Below the pieces are notes generated by a model. It had not been told where the DNA came from. It did no database searches and worked only from the letters and a program-made list of their open reading frames with translations. Of a stretch of DNA of 64,000 nucleotides, positions 25,974 through 35,665 are shown piece after piece (the stretch's first letter is position 1; each line of letters starts with the position of its first letter). Location: contig JAFVEE010000021.1 in NCBI GenBank assembly GCA_017478085.1, forward strand, positions 1 to 64,000. The letters run 5' to 3'. The position numbers and the translations under genes are program-made. Source of the DNA: Prevotella sp. Lineage in GTDB: Bacteria; Bacteroidota; Bacteroidia; Bacteroidales; Bacteroidaceae.

Positions 25974-27308
25974 TTATTGTATTGTTAATTCAAACCAAAA
26001 ATCAGGTGTTGACACTGAAGTAAAACGCAGAGTCCGTAAGTCAAAAGCAGAATTACATGCAGTTATCACAAAGTCTTGCGACAAAGCATTTACCAAGTTC
26101 TGCACAGGAACAGTACGGTTAAAAACATTTTCAGCAACAGTATTTTTCGGGCCGACATAAGACATACGGATGGTATTCTGCTCTTCATTGAAGGAACAAT
26201 CATACTCATACTCAGCCTGGGAGGTCAGGAGCTTCCAATAGAACTTACCATCAGCATACAAGAAATTAAGGCTGGACAAATTATGAAGACTTGCATTAAT
26301 TGCACGCAGGTACTCATACATTTCATCGGAGAGACGCGTACGGTCGACACGGCGCACCTGCCAAGTTCTGCCATCGATAAGCAGATTTTGAAGTGTCTGA
26401 ATGACAGGACGTCCCTTTATCTCTGCATTTCCTTCATTGCAGACGAAGCGCTCTTCCTTCTCATTATAGACAAAATCCTGCGCTTTGCTAACACCGAAAT
26501 CAAGAGGATAACGGAAACGAAGATGATATGCCCCCCCATAATAAGAAATAATATAGGAATGGTGTGTGGTCTGCGTCACAGGATCGCCACCCACCGGGTA
26601 GAGCTCGACAATACCTGATGCTGCATTTGTGAAATCAAACTGCAAAGTATCAATCGCCAGGATAGGGTATACAGGCAAAGAAGACGGGAAGAGAACTGAT
26701 GACAGAGAATCAATACGATGCAAGTAAGCTTGGTAATCGGTCACATCTTCATCAAGCTTTACCATGTGTACATAGGTACCACGCTTCTTTCCTTTCACAT
26801 TAATCTCATTGGCCCCCTCTTTCACGTCGACGAGAACAAACTCATAGTCGCCCTCGGCACCCATACCCTGCACATTGTCGCCAGAATCGTTGATGGAAGA
26901 AGGCAAATCCTCTGGCGAGGAGAAAGCGTGCAGACAGGCATTATAGCTATTGAATGACAGTTCCGGCCCATTGTCAGTAATGATTTCCCAAAGCGAAGTG
27001 GCTTCGAGATACTTGTTTTCCGAAAAAGCATTGTTCATAGCTATGAGAACTGAGCCATCCTTCTTGAAGTTGGCCAGCATAAGATAGCCCTTGGCCTTGA
27101 AGCCCAAGCTATCGTAAGTGGGATAATATTCCATTGTCCAGCCTGCTGGTGCGTCGGTCAGCCGATTGGAATAGACCGTCTCGGCAGCAATAAGTCGCTG
27201 AGCAGCCGACTGGTCGAACAGGTCGTCTTCTTCGCCAGCACAGCCAACGAAGGTAATGGTTGCGCCGAATAGCAGCGCTAACGGTAGTATCTTTTTCATC
27301 TTCATCAT
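25974..27308 (-). CDS. DUF4302-like lipoprotein
   Basis: This 444-residue protein has a lipobox (TITFVGCAGEED, Cys23). The mature N terminus RLIAAETVYSNRLTDAPAGW followed by MEYYPTYD is the pattern I associate with DUF4302 proteins that accompany SusC/SusD genes. The remainder is beta-rich. It begins 6 bp after the metallohydrolase lipoprotein gene. A role as surface-exposed ligand-binding or scaffold lipoprotein of the transporter is inferred. MMKMKK offers alternative starts two codons apart. Confidence 0.7.
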   Translation of the reverse strand: MMKMKKILPLALLFGATITFVGCAGEEDDLFDQSAAQRLIAAETVYSNRLTDAPAGWTMEYYPTYDSLGFKAKGYLMLANFKKDGSVLIAMNNAFSENKYLEATSLWEIITDNGPELSFNSYNACLHAFSSPEDLPSSINDSGDNVQGMGAEGDYEFVLVDVKEGANEINVKGKKRGTYVHMVKLDEDVTDYQAYLHRIDSLSSVLFPSSLPVYPILAIDTLQFDFTNAASGIVELYPVGGDPVTQTTHHSYIISYYGGAYHLRFRYPLDFGVSKAQDFVYNEKEERFVCNEGNAEIKGRPVIQTLQNLLIDGRTWQVRRVDRTRLSDEMYEYLRAINASLHNLSSLNFLYADGKFYWKLLTSQAEYEYDCSFNEEQNTIRMSYVGPKNTVAENVFNRTVPVQNLVNALSQDFVITACNSAFDLRTLRFTSVSTPDFWFELTIQ

Positions 27309-27314
27309 TTGCTG

Positions 27315-28577
27315 TTATTTCTGTAAATCCTTAAAACGGTTCACTTGGTTCAGAAGCGAGTCCATAACAGTAATCTCTGGATTGCTCTGCGAGGGCTGTA
27401 CCAGTTTGTTGATAGGCTTGCCATTGGCATCATATACATATGAACGACCATCAGTTCCCATTACATACTGACGATTCTGCACGTTATAATGAAGCTCATC
27501 CAGATCAAGTTGGAAATTGGTCAGCAACCATTCACGCAACATACCCAATTTTTTCTCAAGTATTGCCTTTCCATCGACGCCATCTCCACCATCGTCCTCT
27601 GCCAGGATGTACTGTATGCTACCATTCTCATCAAGAATAGGACGGTCGTTCTCATCACGCTTAATTTTCTTACGGATGACACCCATCTCAGCCAAGCCCC
27701 CACTGGCAGAATTCAGATCCTTAAAGGTGCGGTAGCCAATAGAGTCCATATTCACTCCTGGCTTATTAACAAGTCTCTCGTAGGCTGCTGGCTGCATTTG
27801 AATGCTATCCTCTTCCCATTCGTAATAAGCTGTGTTCAGCATTCCTGCCCACTCTTCATCGCTTCGAACCACATAGTTAGCAAGCAACTCAACCCAGTCA
27901 TCTTCCTTTCCATTGGCTGCATACTGCAACATAAAGCCTTGTGACAAGGCGATTGAGTCGTGTGTTTCTTGCCAGTTCAGCGGATTGTAGCGACCATTCG
28001 ATATATCGACGAACGCCGTGGGAATGATTATGTTCTGATGCAAGATATGCCCAAACTCATGGTGCATCGTTTTGAAATAAAACTCGTTCACCTGATCGAT
28101 ATTGGTCTCATCAAGGCCATTGCAACGATAGAGTGTTATTTTCAGTCCACCTTCGGCCTCACCCAACTTCATCGTACCCGAAGAGGGATTATAAGCGGGC
28201 GACCCAATGAGATGGATGATATGCGGCGTATAAGTCTTGAGGAACCGACTTCCTCCCACTTCCTTATACACATCATACCAGAGATACTTGGCCAAGACTG
28301 CCATCTTTACGCTTTTCTCATATTCTGTGGGCACGAGATTGTAGTTCATATCCGAACCAATATCTTCGAGGCGATAGATGAAGCGCAGATTATAAGGCTC
28401 CAGGAACTCGGCCTTCAAGAAACTGTCGAGCGGAAATGAATAAGAGGTACGGTCAAGCGGATAGTCGGTCGTATCGAAGATTGTTTCCTTCAAATCATCA
28501 TCGGAACAGGCCACAAAGTTGAGACCTGCAAATGCCATCATAGAGAAGAGCAATATGTTCAATTTTGATTTCATCAT
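27315..28577 (-). CDS. Substrate import-associated zinc metallohydrolase lipoprotein
   Basis: The 420-residue lipoprotein has a lipobox (GLNFVACSDDD, Cys25) and a zincin motif MHHEFGHILHQ near residue 170, that is HExxH with a following His. Proteins of this family (TIGR04549 type) are encoded beside SusC/SusD pairs and are thought to process substrate at the cell surface. It is third in the operon, 17 bp after susD. The combination with a DUF4302-like lipoprotein suggests a non-starch, possibly peptide- or glycoprotein-derived substrate; this is inference. Confidence 0.85.
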   Translation of the reverse strand: MMKSKLNILLFSMMAFAGLNFVACSDDDLKETIFDTTDYPLDRTSYSFPLDSFLKAEFLEPYNLRFIYRLEDIGSDMNYNLVPTEYEKSVKMAVLAKYLWYDVYKEVGGSRFLKTYTPHIIHLIGSPAYNPSSGTMKLGEAEGGLKITLYRCNGLDETNIDQVNEFYFKTMHHEFGHILHQNIIIPTAFVDISNGRYNPLNWQETHDSIALSQGFMLQYAANGKEDDWVELLANYVVRSDEEWAGMLNTAYYEWEEDSIQMQPAAYERLVNKPGVNMDSIGYRTFKDLNSASGGLAEMGVIRKKIKRDENDRPILDENGSIQYILAEDDGGDGVDGKAILEKKLGMLREWLLTNFQLDLDELHYNVQNRQYVMGTDGRSYVYDANGKPINKLVQPSQSNPEITVMDSLLNQVNRFKDLQK

Positions 28578-28594
28578 TGTTGTTCCTCCTTTAC

Positions 28595-30373
28595 TTATCT
28601 GTTCGTATTATACGTAATTCTCGAAGAAAACTTCCCATTAGATTGCTGCGGGGTCTCAGTAGGCACCACGGCTCGAGTTGTAGCAGATGTACGCGAAGAC
28701 TGCAAGCCAGAGGCCAGCACTTCCTGAGGAACCTCAACGGCACGACGTGGGTCATTCCACGTGAGCATATGCTCCTCAGCATCCTTTCCATAGACGTGAC
28801 TATACTCTATTCCGAAACGTTTTAGGTCAAAGAAGCGGGTACCATCAAACAAGGTCTCAATCCGGCGATAGTCCATCAAGCAGTTCATCCACTTCTGCAA
28901 TTCAGGCTTCACCACAAAGTCGGGACTCATATTCTGCGTGAAGCTCCAGTCGCCATACTGGGCGACCACCTGAGCCGAACGCTGATTTCGATACGTTTCA
29001 CCAGAGTCACCAGGATACTGATAATAGTATTGTACGACTGGGAGAGACAAATCATGGACTGCATTGTTGTAGCTGGTCATGGTATGGCGGCTGGTCTCCA
29101 GTGCATTCAAATCTTCCAATGCTCCCAGCGTGTCGGCCAGCATAATCTTTGCCTCAGCCCGTTCCAACAACAGTACATCGCAGGTAAACTCCGAACGCAC
29201 CACGTGAGGTGTGCCAATACCCGCCACCTTGTCAGAATACTCAAATGATTCCAGCTGACGGGCCCAAACCATACCATAGTCCTGACCGCCAGTAGTGAAA
29301 AGGCCAGAAGTAACGATGCACGGCAACAGCGACAAATCCCAAGTAGGACCGAAACGGTCGACCGTGGCGTGAGCTGCGTCTGCATTGTGAGTGTAGCGAT
29401 TCTTATAGCCATAGCCACCCATACGCCGCCAGTGGATAGAGTTAGTAACCAGCAGCATCAAGTTGTTGGGCACCTCGCTACCTTGGTAAGCCAGAGCATA
29501 GGCAGCATAAGTTGTGAGGCTGGCAAAGCCTCCATAGTTGAAAAGCAAAGGCTGAATGGTTGAAACATCAGTACCCAACACGGCATTGGCATGCTCGATG
29601 ACCTTCTGATAATCACGCTTGAAAAGGTAGAAGCGGGCGGCAAAGGCATGGGCAGCACGCGTATTGAAATGCCACTTGGGCTTCGTAAGATGAACATCAC
29701 TAATAAGTGAGAGACCCTCTTCCAAATCCTTCTCGATTTTCTCATACACATCGGCCACATTCCCGCGGTCGTAGTCGACCTGAACTTTGTCAATTACCTC
29801 TGTGACGTAGGGCACACCTACATCAGCCTTACTCAGTTCCGGGTTTTTATAAGCCTGCGAGAAAATGTTGACCAGCATAAAATGAGAGAAAGCACGAACG
29901 AGCAGTGCTTCGCCTTTCACGGACTTCAGTTTCTCGGTTTCGACGCCTCCATTAGCCTTATATTCTTCGATAGCATTCAAGGCAATATTAGCCACAGCCA
30001 CACTTTGATAGTAGGCCTGCCACAACCAGGATGGCGAATCCCAGCTGGTCGAGGAACGTACAGGTTCAAAAAGGAACAATTCATCGTCCATACGCTCCAT
30101 ACTGTTCAGATTGTAGTGGACGGTCAGCAGTCGGCCGTTGTTATCAAGCTGATTGTGAGGGGCATTGTTGTCGACCAAATTATCACCCATCAACTCACAC
30201 ACAGATGCTGGGTTGGCCCAAGGATAGGCATCGACCATCAAGCCGATAATCTTCGACTCAGTATCTATTTCGGTACGCTCATCTGGCTCCTTGTCGAGAA
30301 AATCATCACAAGAGGTCAGCGCCACAGCCGAGAGAACCACTGAGAATGCTGTATATAATAGATTCTTTTTCAT
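28595..30373 (-). CDS. SusD/RagB family nutrient-binding outer-membrane lipoprotein
   Basis: The protein has 592 residues. The start MKKNLLYTAFSVVLSAVALT gives a signal peptide with lipobox LTSCDDFLDKEPDE, typical of SusD. TPR-like helices and the terminal segment TRFFDLKRFGIEYSHV, then DPRRAVEVPQEVL, fit the family. An upstream in-frame ATG would lengthen it by 34 residues with no signal peptide and was rejected. It lies 43 bp after susC and forms the lid of the SusC channel. Substrate is not deducible. Confidence 0.9.
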   Translation of the reverse strand: MKKNLLYTAFSVVLSAVALTSCDDFLDKEPDERTEIDTESKIIGLMVDAYPWANPASVCELMGDNLVDNNAPHNQLDNNGRLLTVHYNLNSMERMDDELFLFEPVRSSTSWDSPSWLWQAYYQSVAVANIALNAIEEYKANGGVETEKLKSVKGEALLVRAFSHFMLVNIFSQAYKNPELSKADVGVPYVTEVIDKVQVDYDRGNVADVYEKIEKDLEEGLSLISDVHLTKPKWHFNTRAAHAFAARFYLFKRDYQKVIEHANAVLGTDVSTIQPLLFNYGGFASLTTYAAYALAYQGSEVPNNLMLLVTNSIHWRRMGGYGYKNRYTHNADAAHATVDRFGPTWDLSLLPCIVTSGLFTTGGQDYGMVWARQLESFEYSDKVAGIGTPHVVRSEFTCDVLLLERAEAKIMLADTLGALEDLNALETSRHTMTSYNNAVHDLSLPVVQYYYQYPGDSGETYRNQRSAQVVAQYGDWSFTQNMSPDFVVKPELQKWMNCLMDYRRIETLFDGTRFFDLKRFGIEYSHVYGKDAEEHMLTWNDPRRAVEVPQEVLASGLQSSRTSATTRAVVPTETPQQSNGKFSSRITYNTNR

Positions 30374-30416
30374 ATCGTAATTACAATTTTTGATTCCTGC
30401 ATAAAAAGTGATTCCT

Positions 30417-33400
30417 TTAAATACCAAGACGCACAGTAAACGTGAACTGCTTGGCCATGGGGTTTGCCACGCCACCTGAATTTACGAACTCAGGATCCTG
30501 CCCGTTCAACTTCTTATCTGCATAGATTAGGAACAGGTTGGTGCCATCAATTTTCAAGGATGCAGTAGAGAGACCTATTTTCGATAGGAACTGTGCCGGC
30601 ACATCATACGTAAGCGAAATATCCTTCATGCGAATAAAACCGCCATCGGCCACACGAGCTGTAGAATAGTTGTAGGCATTGTAGGCATAGCTCAGCTGGT
30701 TATTATTTTTATACTGGCGCACACTGGCAATGGCCGGTATATCGGTGATATTCTCATCGCCCGGCTCCACCCAACGGTTCTTGAACTCTTTCGGCATAGC
30801 ACTCATGTCGCTATAGGAAGCAGCAAAAACAGGGTCGAGGCGCAGCTTATTGCCAAACGAATAGGTGACAAAAATGTTCAAACGCCAGTTCTTGTAGGTA
30901 AAGATATTACCAAAACCACCAGTGATGGTGGGCTCTGCCGGCCCCTCATACTTCAGGAAGTCCAGTTTCTCATATTCCTGGAAATAGATGTCTGTAGTAG
31001 TCACCTCATTTTCCTCGTTTATAATCTGAGGAATGCCCTCGTCATTCAGCCCGACGAAGGGAATGGAGAACAGCGCACGGTGAGGATATCCTTCGCGGGC
31101 GTAGCCATTGCCGCTAACCAGCGAAAGCACATTCGAGCGCGACTTCAAATCGGTAATCTCCGTATGGTTATAAGCAAAGGTAAAGTCGGTGTTCCACTTG
31201 AAATCATTTGTGCGTATATTCAAAGTAGAAAGCGTAGCTTCAACACCGCTGGAGTGCATCGTTGCCACATTGGCCATCTTCTGGATAATACCATCAGCAC
31301 CCTGTGTGTTGGTATAGCCCATCAGGTCGAAATTATCACGCCAATAGGCATCGGCAACAAGATTGATACGATTCTGAAGAAATCCCATATCCAGACCTAC
31401 ATTAAATTCGTACTTCTTCTCATAAGTCAGTTCCGAATTACCATAGCTGCTATATGCAATACCCGTCTCACTGTCAAGGTTCTGCGGACGCCAAGGTTCG
31501 GTTGCCACAAAGATGGGCAATGCATTGGATGCAGGCCCACGCTCACCCACCAGCGAATAGGAAAGACGAATGGTACCATGCGACATCAAGCCATTGGTCT
31601 TTTCCATCCACTTCTGGAAAAAGCCCTCCTCATGCGCGTTCCAAGATGCCGACACGTTCCACGTAGGCAGCCACCGGGCCGAGCGAGCTTTGCCCAGCTG
31701 GTTCGAGCCATCGTAACGGCCTGTCACATTGGCAGCATAGCGGCCTTTGTAGGAATAGTTCACATTGGCAAAATAAGCCAGACGACGGTTCCACGATTTA
31801 GAGAACGAATTGAGCGTAGTACCTTCCTCCTTTGCCTGCTTGTAGAACTCAGGGGTGATGCTTACCAGCCGTCCAGCATCGTAATCTACACCATAGTCAG
31901 AATGAAGCATCTGATCATAGTCAGCACGGTTGGCCTCCATACCAGCAAAAGCACTGAAGATATGAGTATCTTCGTTCCACACTTTATTATATTGTACCGT
32001 CCCACGGAAATCAAGTTGCTTCACCTCATAGTCGTTGCGAATATAGATACCACCCGTGGGCATCACCGAAATAGGCAAGGCATTAGCCACATCGGGGTTG
32101 GTGTATAGGTACGTGTTGCCGTACATAATGTTGGGGTCGTCAACACCTGCACGGTAGACCTCGGCCTGATTCGAACTATTCAGTATGAAATGCTCATTGA
32201 GCGACTTGTTGATGCGATAGGCTCCCAGAGCTTTGAACTCTAATCCCAGAATGGGTTTCCAAGAGATCTCCCCTTGGAACTTCAGATCGGTCACTTGGGC
32301 GTTTATGTAGTTATTATCCAGTTCTTGGAAGATGTTGAAAGGGGCATAATTTCGTGTATAGGTCTGGTCTGGATCCAGCGTGCGGCTGGTATTCATAGCA
32401 TAGCTGAAGGGATTGATGTCGAACGATCGATTCACTGAGCCACTCACCACGTCGGTCGAACGTGCCAGTGTGCCAGGTGCCTCTTGGTCACGATAGCTGC
32501 CATTGGTGAGCAACATCACCTCCAGGTTTTTCGATAGTTTGAACGACGCGTTCATATTGGCCGTATAGCGCTGCACACTGGCATCCTTAGTCCATCCAGG
32601 ATCATTCAGCACCGACAGCGATGCATACAGACTGGCTTTGTCGCTACCACTGGATATGCTCACCGAATGGGTCTGCATAATATTGTTGTTGAAAAGCAAG
32701 TCAAACCAGTTGGTATTGCGGAACTCAGCCTGTTGCAGATAGTGGTTCATCGCTGCATCATTATAAGGCAGCACATAAGAGTCGGTATTGGGATCGTAGG
32801 TCGCCATATCAGTGTAAAGGCGGCCATAAAGACCCGATGTAGCACTGTTTGCCAAAGTCGAGAACTCCAGCCATCCCTTGGCAGCCATCTCTTTGTAAAT
32901 ACCCATCTGCTCCTGCGAGTTTGAGATGTTATACTCGCTATAACTGGGCTTCAGACGATAGGTAAACTCGCCGGTGTAGTTGATGGTACTGCGACCTGCT
33001 TTTCCTCGTTTGGTTGTGATAACCACCACACCAGCCATCGCGCGCGCACCATATATAGAGGTGGCGCTACCATCCTTCAGCACTTGGAACGACTCGATGT
33101 CGTCGGCATTCAGACCGGCAATGGCATTCGAGATCAGGGTCTCAGCATCGCCGCTCGACAGGTCATCGGCACTAATATCAACGGCATTTTCAAGAATCAC
33201 GCCATCAACCACCCACAGAGGGGTGCTGTTACCATAGATGGAGGTGGCACCACGCACACGAATTTTCGGTGCCGTACCAAAGGTGCCCGACACATTCTGT
33301 ACGCTCACACCAGCAGCGCGACCTTCCAAGGCACGGCTCACGTCTGCAATACCATCAAGTTTCGTATTGTCAGCATCAATCTTTGTGGTAGCACCCGTAA

Positions 33401-33743
33401 ACAATCGTTTGTCCTGTTTCTGCATACCCGTCACCACCACTTCATCGACCGTATGGGCATCGGCTATGAGTTTGACAGTCATTCCGTTTTGGGGCTTCAC
33501 ATGTTGGGTAACCATACCAATGTAACTGATGGTCAGCTTCTTGCCCGCAGGCACATTGATAGTGAACTTACCGTCCATATCGGTTTTGGTTCCCTGTTTG
33601 GTGCCTTGGATCATCACCGTTGCGCCGATGCAAGGTTCGCCGGTGTCTTCAAGAACGGTTCCCGTCACCTTCACGTTCTGAGCGAGCGCGAAGCCTACCG
33701 ACAGGAGCAGCCCTACCAAGAGCATCGTTAATCTTTTCTCCAT
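30417..33743 (-). CDS. SusC/RagA family TonB-linked outer-membrane transporter
   Basis: This 1108-residue receptor starts with a signal peptide (to about residue 21), a CarboxypepD_reg-like domain (24-110, VTGTVLEDTGEPCIGATVMI), a TonB-box-like DEVVVTGM at about 122-129, and the SusC plug signature (RALEGRAAGVSVQNVSGTFG and IRVRGATSIYGNSTPLWVVD). A long barrel ends in QFTFTVRLGI. It leads the operon that continues with SusD, the zinc lipoprotein, the DUF4302-like lipoprotein and a secreted protein. No sigma/anti-sigma or hybrid two-component gene is adjacent, so regulation is not apparent locally. Confidence 0.95.
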   Translation of the reverse strand: MEKRLTMLLVGLLLSVGFALAQNVKVTGTVLEDTGEPCIGATVMIQGTKQGTKTDMDGKFTINVPAGKKLTISYIGMVTQHVKPQNGMTVKLIADAHTVDEVVVTGMQKQDKRLFTGATTKIDADNTKLDGIADVSRALEGRAAGVSVQNVSGTFGTAPKIRVRGATSIYGNSTPLWVVDGVILENAVDISADDLSSGDAETLISNAIAGLNADDIESFQVLKDGSATSIYGARAMAGVVVITTKRGKAGRSTINYTGEFTYRLKPSYSEYNISNSQEQMGIYKEMAAKGWLEFSTLANSATSGLYGRLYTDMATYDPNTDSYVLPYNDAAMNHYLQQAEFRNTNWFDLLFNNNIMQTHSVSISSGSDKASLYASLSVLNDPGWTKDASVQRYTANMNASFKLSKNLEVMLLTNGSYRDQEAPGTLARSTDVVSGSVNRSFDINPFSYAMNTSRTLDPDQTYTRNYAPFNIFQELDNNYINAQVTDLKFQGEISWKPILGLEFKALGAYRINKSLNEHFILNSSNQAEVYRAGVDDPNIMYGNTYLYTNPDVANALPISVMPTGGIYIRNDYEVKQLDFRGTVQYNKVWNEDTHIFSAFAGMEANRADYDQMLHSDYGVDYDAGRLVSITPEFYKQAKEEGTTLNSFSKSWNRRLAYFANVNYSYKGRYAANVTGRYDGSNQLGKARSARWLPTWNVSASWNAHEEGFFQKWMEKTNGLMSHGTIRLSYSLVGERGPASNALPIFVATEPWRPQNLDSETGIAYSSYGNSELTYEKKYEFNVGLDMGFLQNRINLVADAYWRDNFDLMGYTNTQGADGIIQKMANVATMHSSGVEATLSTLNIRTNDFKWNTDFTFAYNHTEITDLKSRSNVLSLVSGNGYAREGYPHRALFSIPFVGLNDEGIPQIINEENEVTTTDIYFQEYEKLDFLKYEGPAEPTITGGFGNIFTYKNWRLNIFVTYSFGNKLRLDPVFAASYSDMSAMPKEFKNRWVEPGDENITDIPAIASVRQYKNNNQLSYAYNAYNYSTARVADGGFIRMKDISLTYDVPAQFLSKIGLSTASLKIDGTNLFLIYADKKLNGQDPEFVNSGGVANPMAKQFTFTVRLGI

Positions 33744-33794
33744 AAATACGTTTAATTTTCTTTTACGTTTTTACTTTCTTGACAATTTAGGGTG

Positions 33795-33802
33795 CAAAAT
33801 TA
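33795..33802 (-). promoter_or_regulatory. -7 element TAATTTTG of the SusCD operon
   Basis: CAAAATTA on the plus strand reads TAATTTTGCACCC toward susC, 52 bases before its ATG at 33743. Confidence 0.7.
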
Positions 33803-33878
33803 CATAAAATTTCATCTATAACCAAACAAATAATTAAAAAAAAGCATTTTTTATGCAATTTCTTTTGCAAACTGAAAG

Positions 33879-33988
33879 AAAACGGAGGCTCCATTGCATA
33901 AAAACGAAGCCTCCATTGCAAAACAACGGAGGCTCCATTAGCTTACAATGAAGGCCCCGTTAGGACGTAACGGAGCCTTCGTTGCAAA
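33879..33988. repeat. Pentameric 22-bp palindromic array C
   Basis: Five units begin at 33879, 33901, 33923, 33945 and 33967, with cores such as AACGGAGGCTCCATTG and CAATGAAGGCCCCGTTA. It lies 15 bp past the stop of the coiled-coil lipoprotein gene and about 75 bp upstream of the susC promoter. Confidence 0.9.
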
Positions 33989-34003
33989 AGGGCGGGAAAA
34001 GCC

Positions 34004-34858
34004 CTACTTCACCAGTACCACCAGATACTTGCTGGTGCTCCAGAACTGTTCGGGGTTGGTGATGCGCAGCACGTACTGCTTGTTGGCATCGGGCTTCAGG
34101 GTGTAGCTGCCTGCAGGATGGTCGGTCAGGATCTCGGCATTGCGCGAGTACAACTTTATTTCTTTATCTACGCGTATGTCGATCTTGGTGAAGTAGTCCT
34201 TGTTGAAGTTCTCGCGCAGCACCTCGCCGCTCTTCAGAATGTTCTGTTCCTTCAGCTCTTTCTTGGTGCCGAACACGAACCAGGCGGTGTGAATGGTCTT
34301 GTCCTGGGTCGAGATGGTCTCGCTCTTCTGGTTGCTCTCCTCCTTCAGCGAGGTCACGTCCTCGTTCAGCCCGGCAATGGTCTCGTCGAGCTCGGCAATG
34401 TGAATCTCCTTTGCCTCCAGCTCGGCCCTCAACTGGCGCAGCTCCTTGTCCTTCTCCTCGAGCTGGGCGGTCAGGTTCTCGATGGTGCGCTTCAGCTGCT
34501 CGCCGTTGATGGTGCTCTCGCGCAGCTGCTGCTTCAGCTTGTTGATCAGCTCGCGGTTCTGCTTCATCGTGGTCTGGATGAACTCCATGTTCTCGCGGAT
34601 GCGCTGGGCCGAACTGGCCCCCTCGCCCCGCTTGGCCACCGCCACACGCCCCTGGGCTTCTGAAATCTCGCGGAAGCCCTCCTCAATGTCGTTCAGGGTT
34701 CCCATCATGTCGTTAATCTCATTGTCCTTCTGGGCAATAATCTGGTTCAGCGAGTCGCGCTGTTGTGCCAGGACCTTGTCTTGCTGTTGCTTGGCACCTT
34801 CGTTGCAGGCCATCAAAGCCAATAGGCCGAAAGCCACTAAAAATAGTTTTTTCATCAT
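34004..34858 (-). CDS. Coiled-coil lipoprotein of unknown function
   Basis: This 284-residue protein has a lipobox (LLALMACNEGA, Cys18). Residues about 25-200 are almost continuous heptad-repeat coiled coil rich in Glu, Lys and Gln (NLTAQLEEKDKELRQLRAEL is one segment). A compact C-terminal domain begins near TIHTAWFVFGTKKELKEQ and ends in SKYLVVLVK. No enzymatic motif is visible. A periplasmic or surface spacer/adhesin role is possible but unsupported. It overlaps the rsmI stop by 4 bp and is probably co-transcribed with it. Confidence 0.75.
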   Translation of the reverse strand: MMKKLFLVAFGLLALMACNEGAKQQQDKVLAQQRDSLNQIIAQKDNEINDMMGTLNDIEEGFREISEAQGRVAVAKRGEGASSAQRIRENMEFIQTTMKQNRELINKLKQQLRESTINGEQLKRTIENLTAQLEEKDKELRQLRAELEAKEIHIAELDETIAGLNEDVTSLKEESNQKSETISTQDKTIHTAWFVFGTKKELKEQNILKSGEVLRENFNKDYFTKIDIRVDKEIKLYSRNAEILTDHPAGSYTLKPDANKQYVLRITNPEQFWSTSKYLVVLVK

Positions 34859-35559
34859 ATTGTTTTGCTTTTATGTTTTTCATCCTTTGCATCGGCACCT
34901 GCCAATACAATCACAATTTCGCCCTTGGGCTCGTGTTCCTGGAAGTGGGCCGCCACCTCGGCAAGACTGCCGCGCACGCTCTCTTCGTGAACTTTCGAAA
35001 TCTCGCGGCACACGCTCACCTGGCGTTCCGGCCCGAAGACTTCGGCCAGTTGCTGCAGGGTCTTCAGCAGGCGGTAGGGCGATTCATAGAAGATCATCGT
35101 GCGTTGCTCGTCGCGCAGCGACTCCAGCTTGCTCTGCCGTCCCTTCTTCTGCGGCAGGAAGCCCTCGAAGGCAAAGCGGTCGCAGGGCAGGCCGCTGCTC
35201 ACCAGTGCCGGCACGAAGGCCGTGGCACCGGGCAGGCACTGCACTTCGACACCCGCCCTGACAGCCTCGCGCACCAGGTAGAAGCCTGGGTCGCTGATGC
35301 CCGGCGTGCCCGCATCGCTGATCAGGGCCACGTTCTGCCCCGCCTGCAAGCGCTCTACGATGCCTGCCGACGTGCCGTGCTCATTGAACTTGTGGTGCGA
35401 CACAAGGTGGTTCTTGATGTCGAAATGCTTCAACAGCACCCCCGAGGTGCGGGTGTCTTCTGCCAGCACCACGTCGGCCTCCTTCAGCACGCGAATGGCA
35501 CGCAAGGTCATATCCTCCATATTGCCAACCGGGGTCGGCACAATGTATAGTATTCCCAT
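34855..35559 (-). CDS. rsmI: 16S rRNA (cytidine(1402)-2'-O)-methyltransferase
   Basis: This 234-residue SAM-dependent enzyme methylates the ribose of C1402 in the ribosomal decoding centre. Tetrapyrrole-methylase-fold motifs are clear: YIVPTPVGNMEDMTLRAI at the N terminus, EDTRTSGVLLKHF, and ISDAGTPGISDPG. Length is near the family norm, lacking only part of the extra C-terminal tail. The ATG lies only 9 bp from a TATATTTG promoter element, so the mRNA may be nearly leaderless. Confidence 0.95.
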   Translation of the reverse strand: MGILYIVPTPVGNMEDMTLRAIRVLKEADVVLAEDTRTSGVLLKHFDIKNHLVSHHKFNEHGTSAGIVERLQAGQNVALISDAGTPGISDPGFYLVREAVRAGVEVQCLPGATAFVPALVSSGLPCDRFAFEGFLPQKKGRQSKLESLRDEQRTMIFYESPYRLLKTLQQLAEVFGPERQVSVCREISKVHEESVRGSLAEVAAHFQEHEPKGEIVIVLAGADAKDEKHKSKTI

Positions 35560-35567
35560 TTGGGGAG

Positions 35568-35575
35568 CAAATATA
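35568..35575 (-). promoter_or_regulatory. -7 element TATATTTG for rsmI
   Basis: CAAATATA on the plus strand reads TATATTTG toward rsmI. The ATG at 35559 is nine bases away, implying a very short or absent 5' leader. Confidence 0.6.
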
Positions 35576-35638
35576 GTTAATTATTTAATGATAGTCAAAA
35601 AAAACGTCCATTTCTTTGCAATTTTTAAAACGTATTTG

Positions 35639-35646
35639 TAATTTTG
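35639..35646 (+). promoter_or_regulatory. -7 element TAATTTTG for tdk
   Basis: TAATTTTGCGGTC stands 20 bases before the tdk ATG at 35666. Confidence 0.65.
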
Positions 35647-35665
35647 CGGTCAAAAAGCTACAAAT

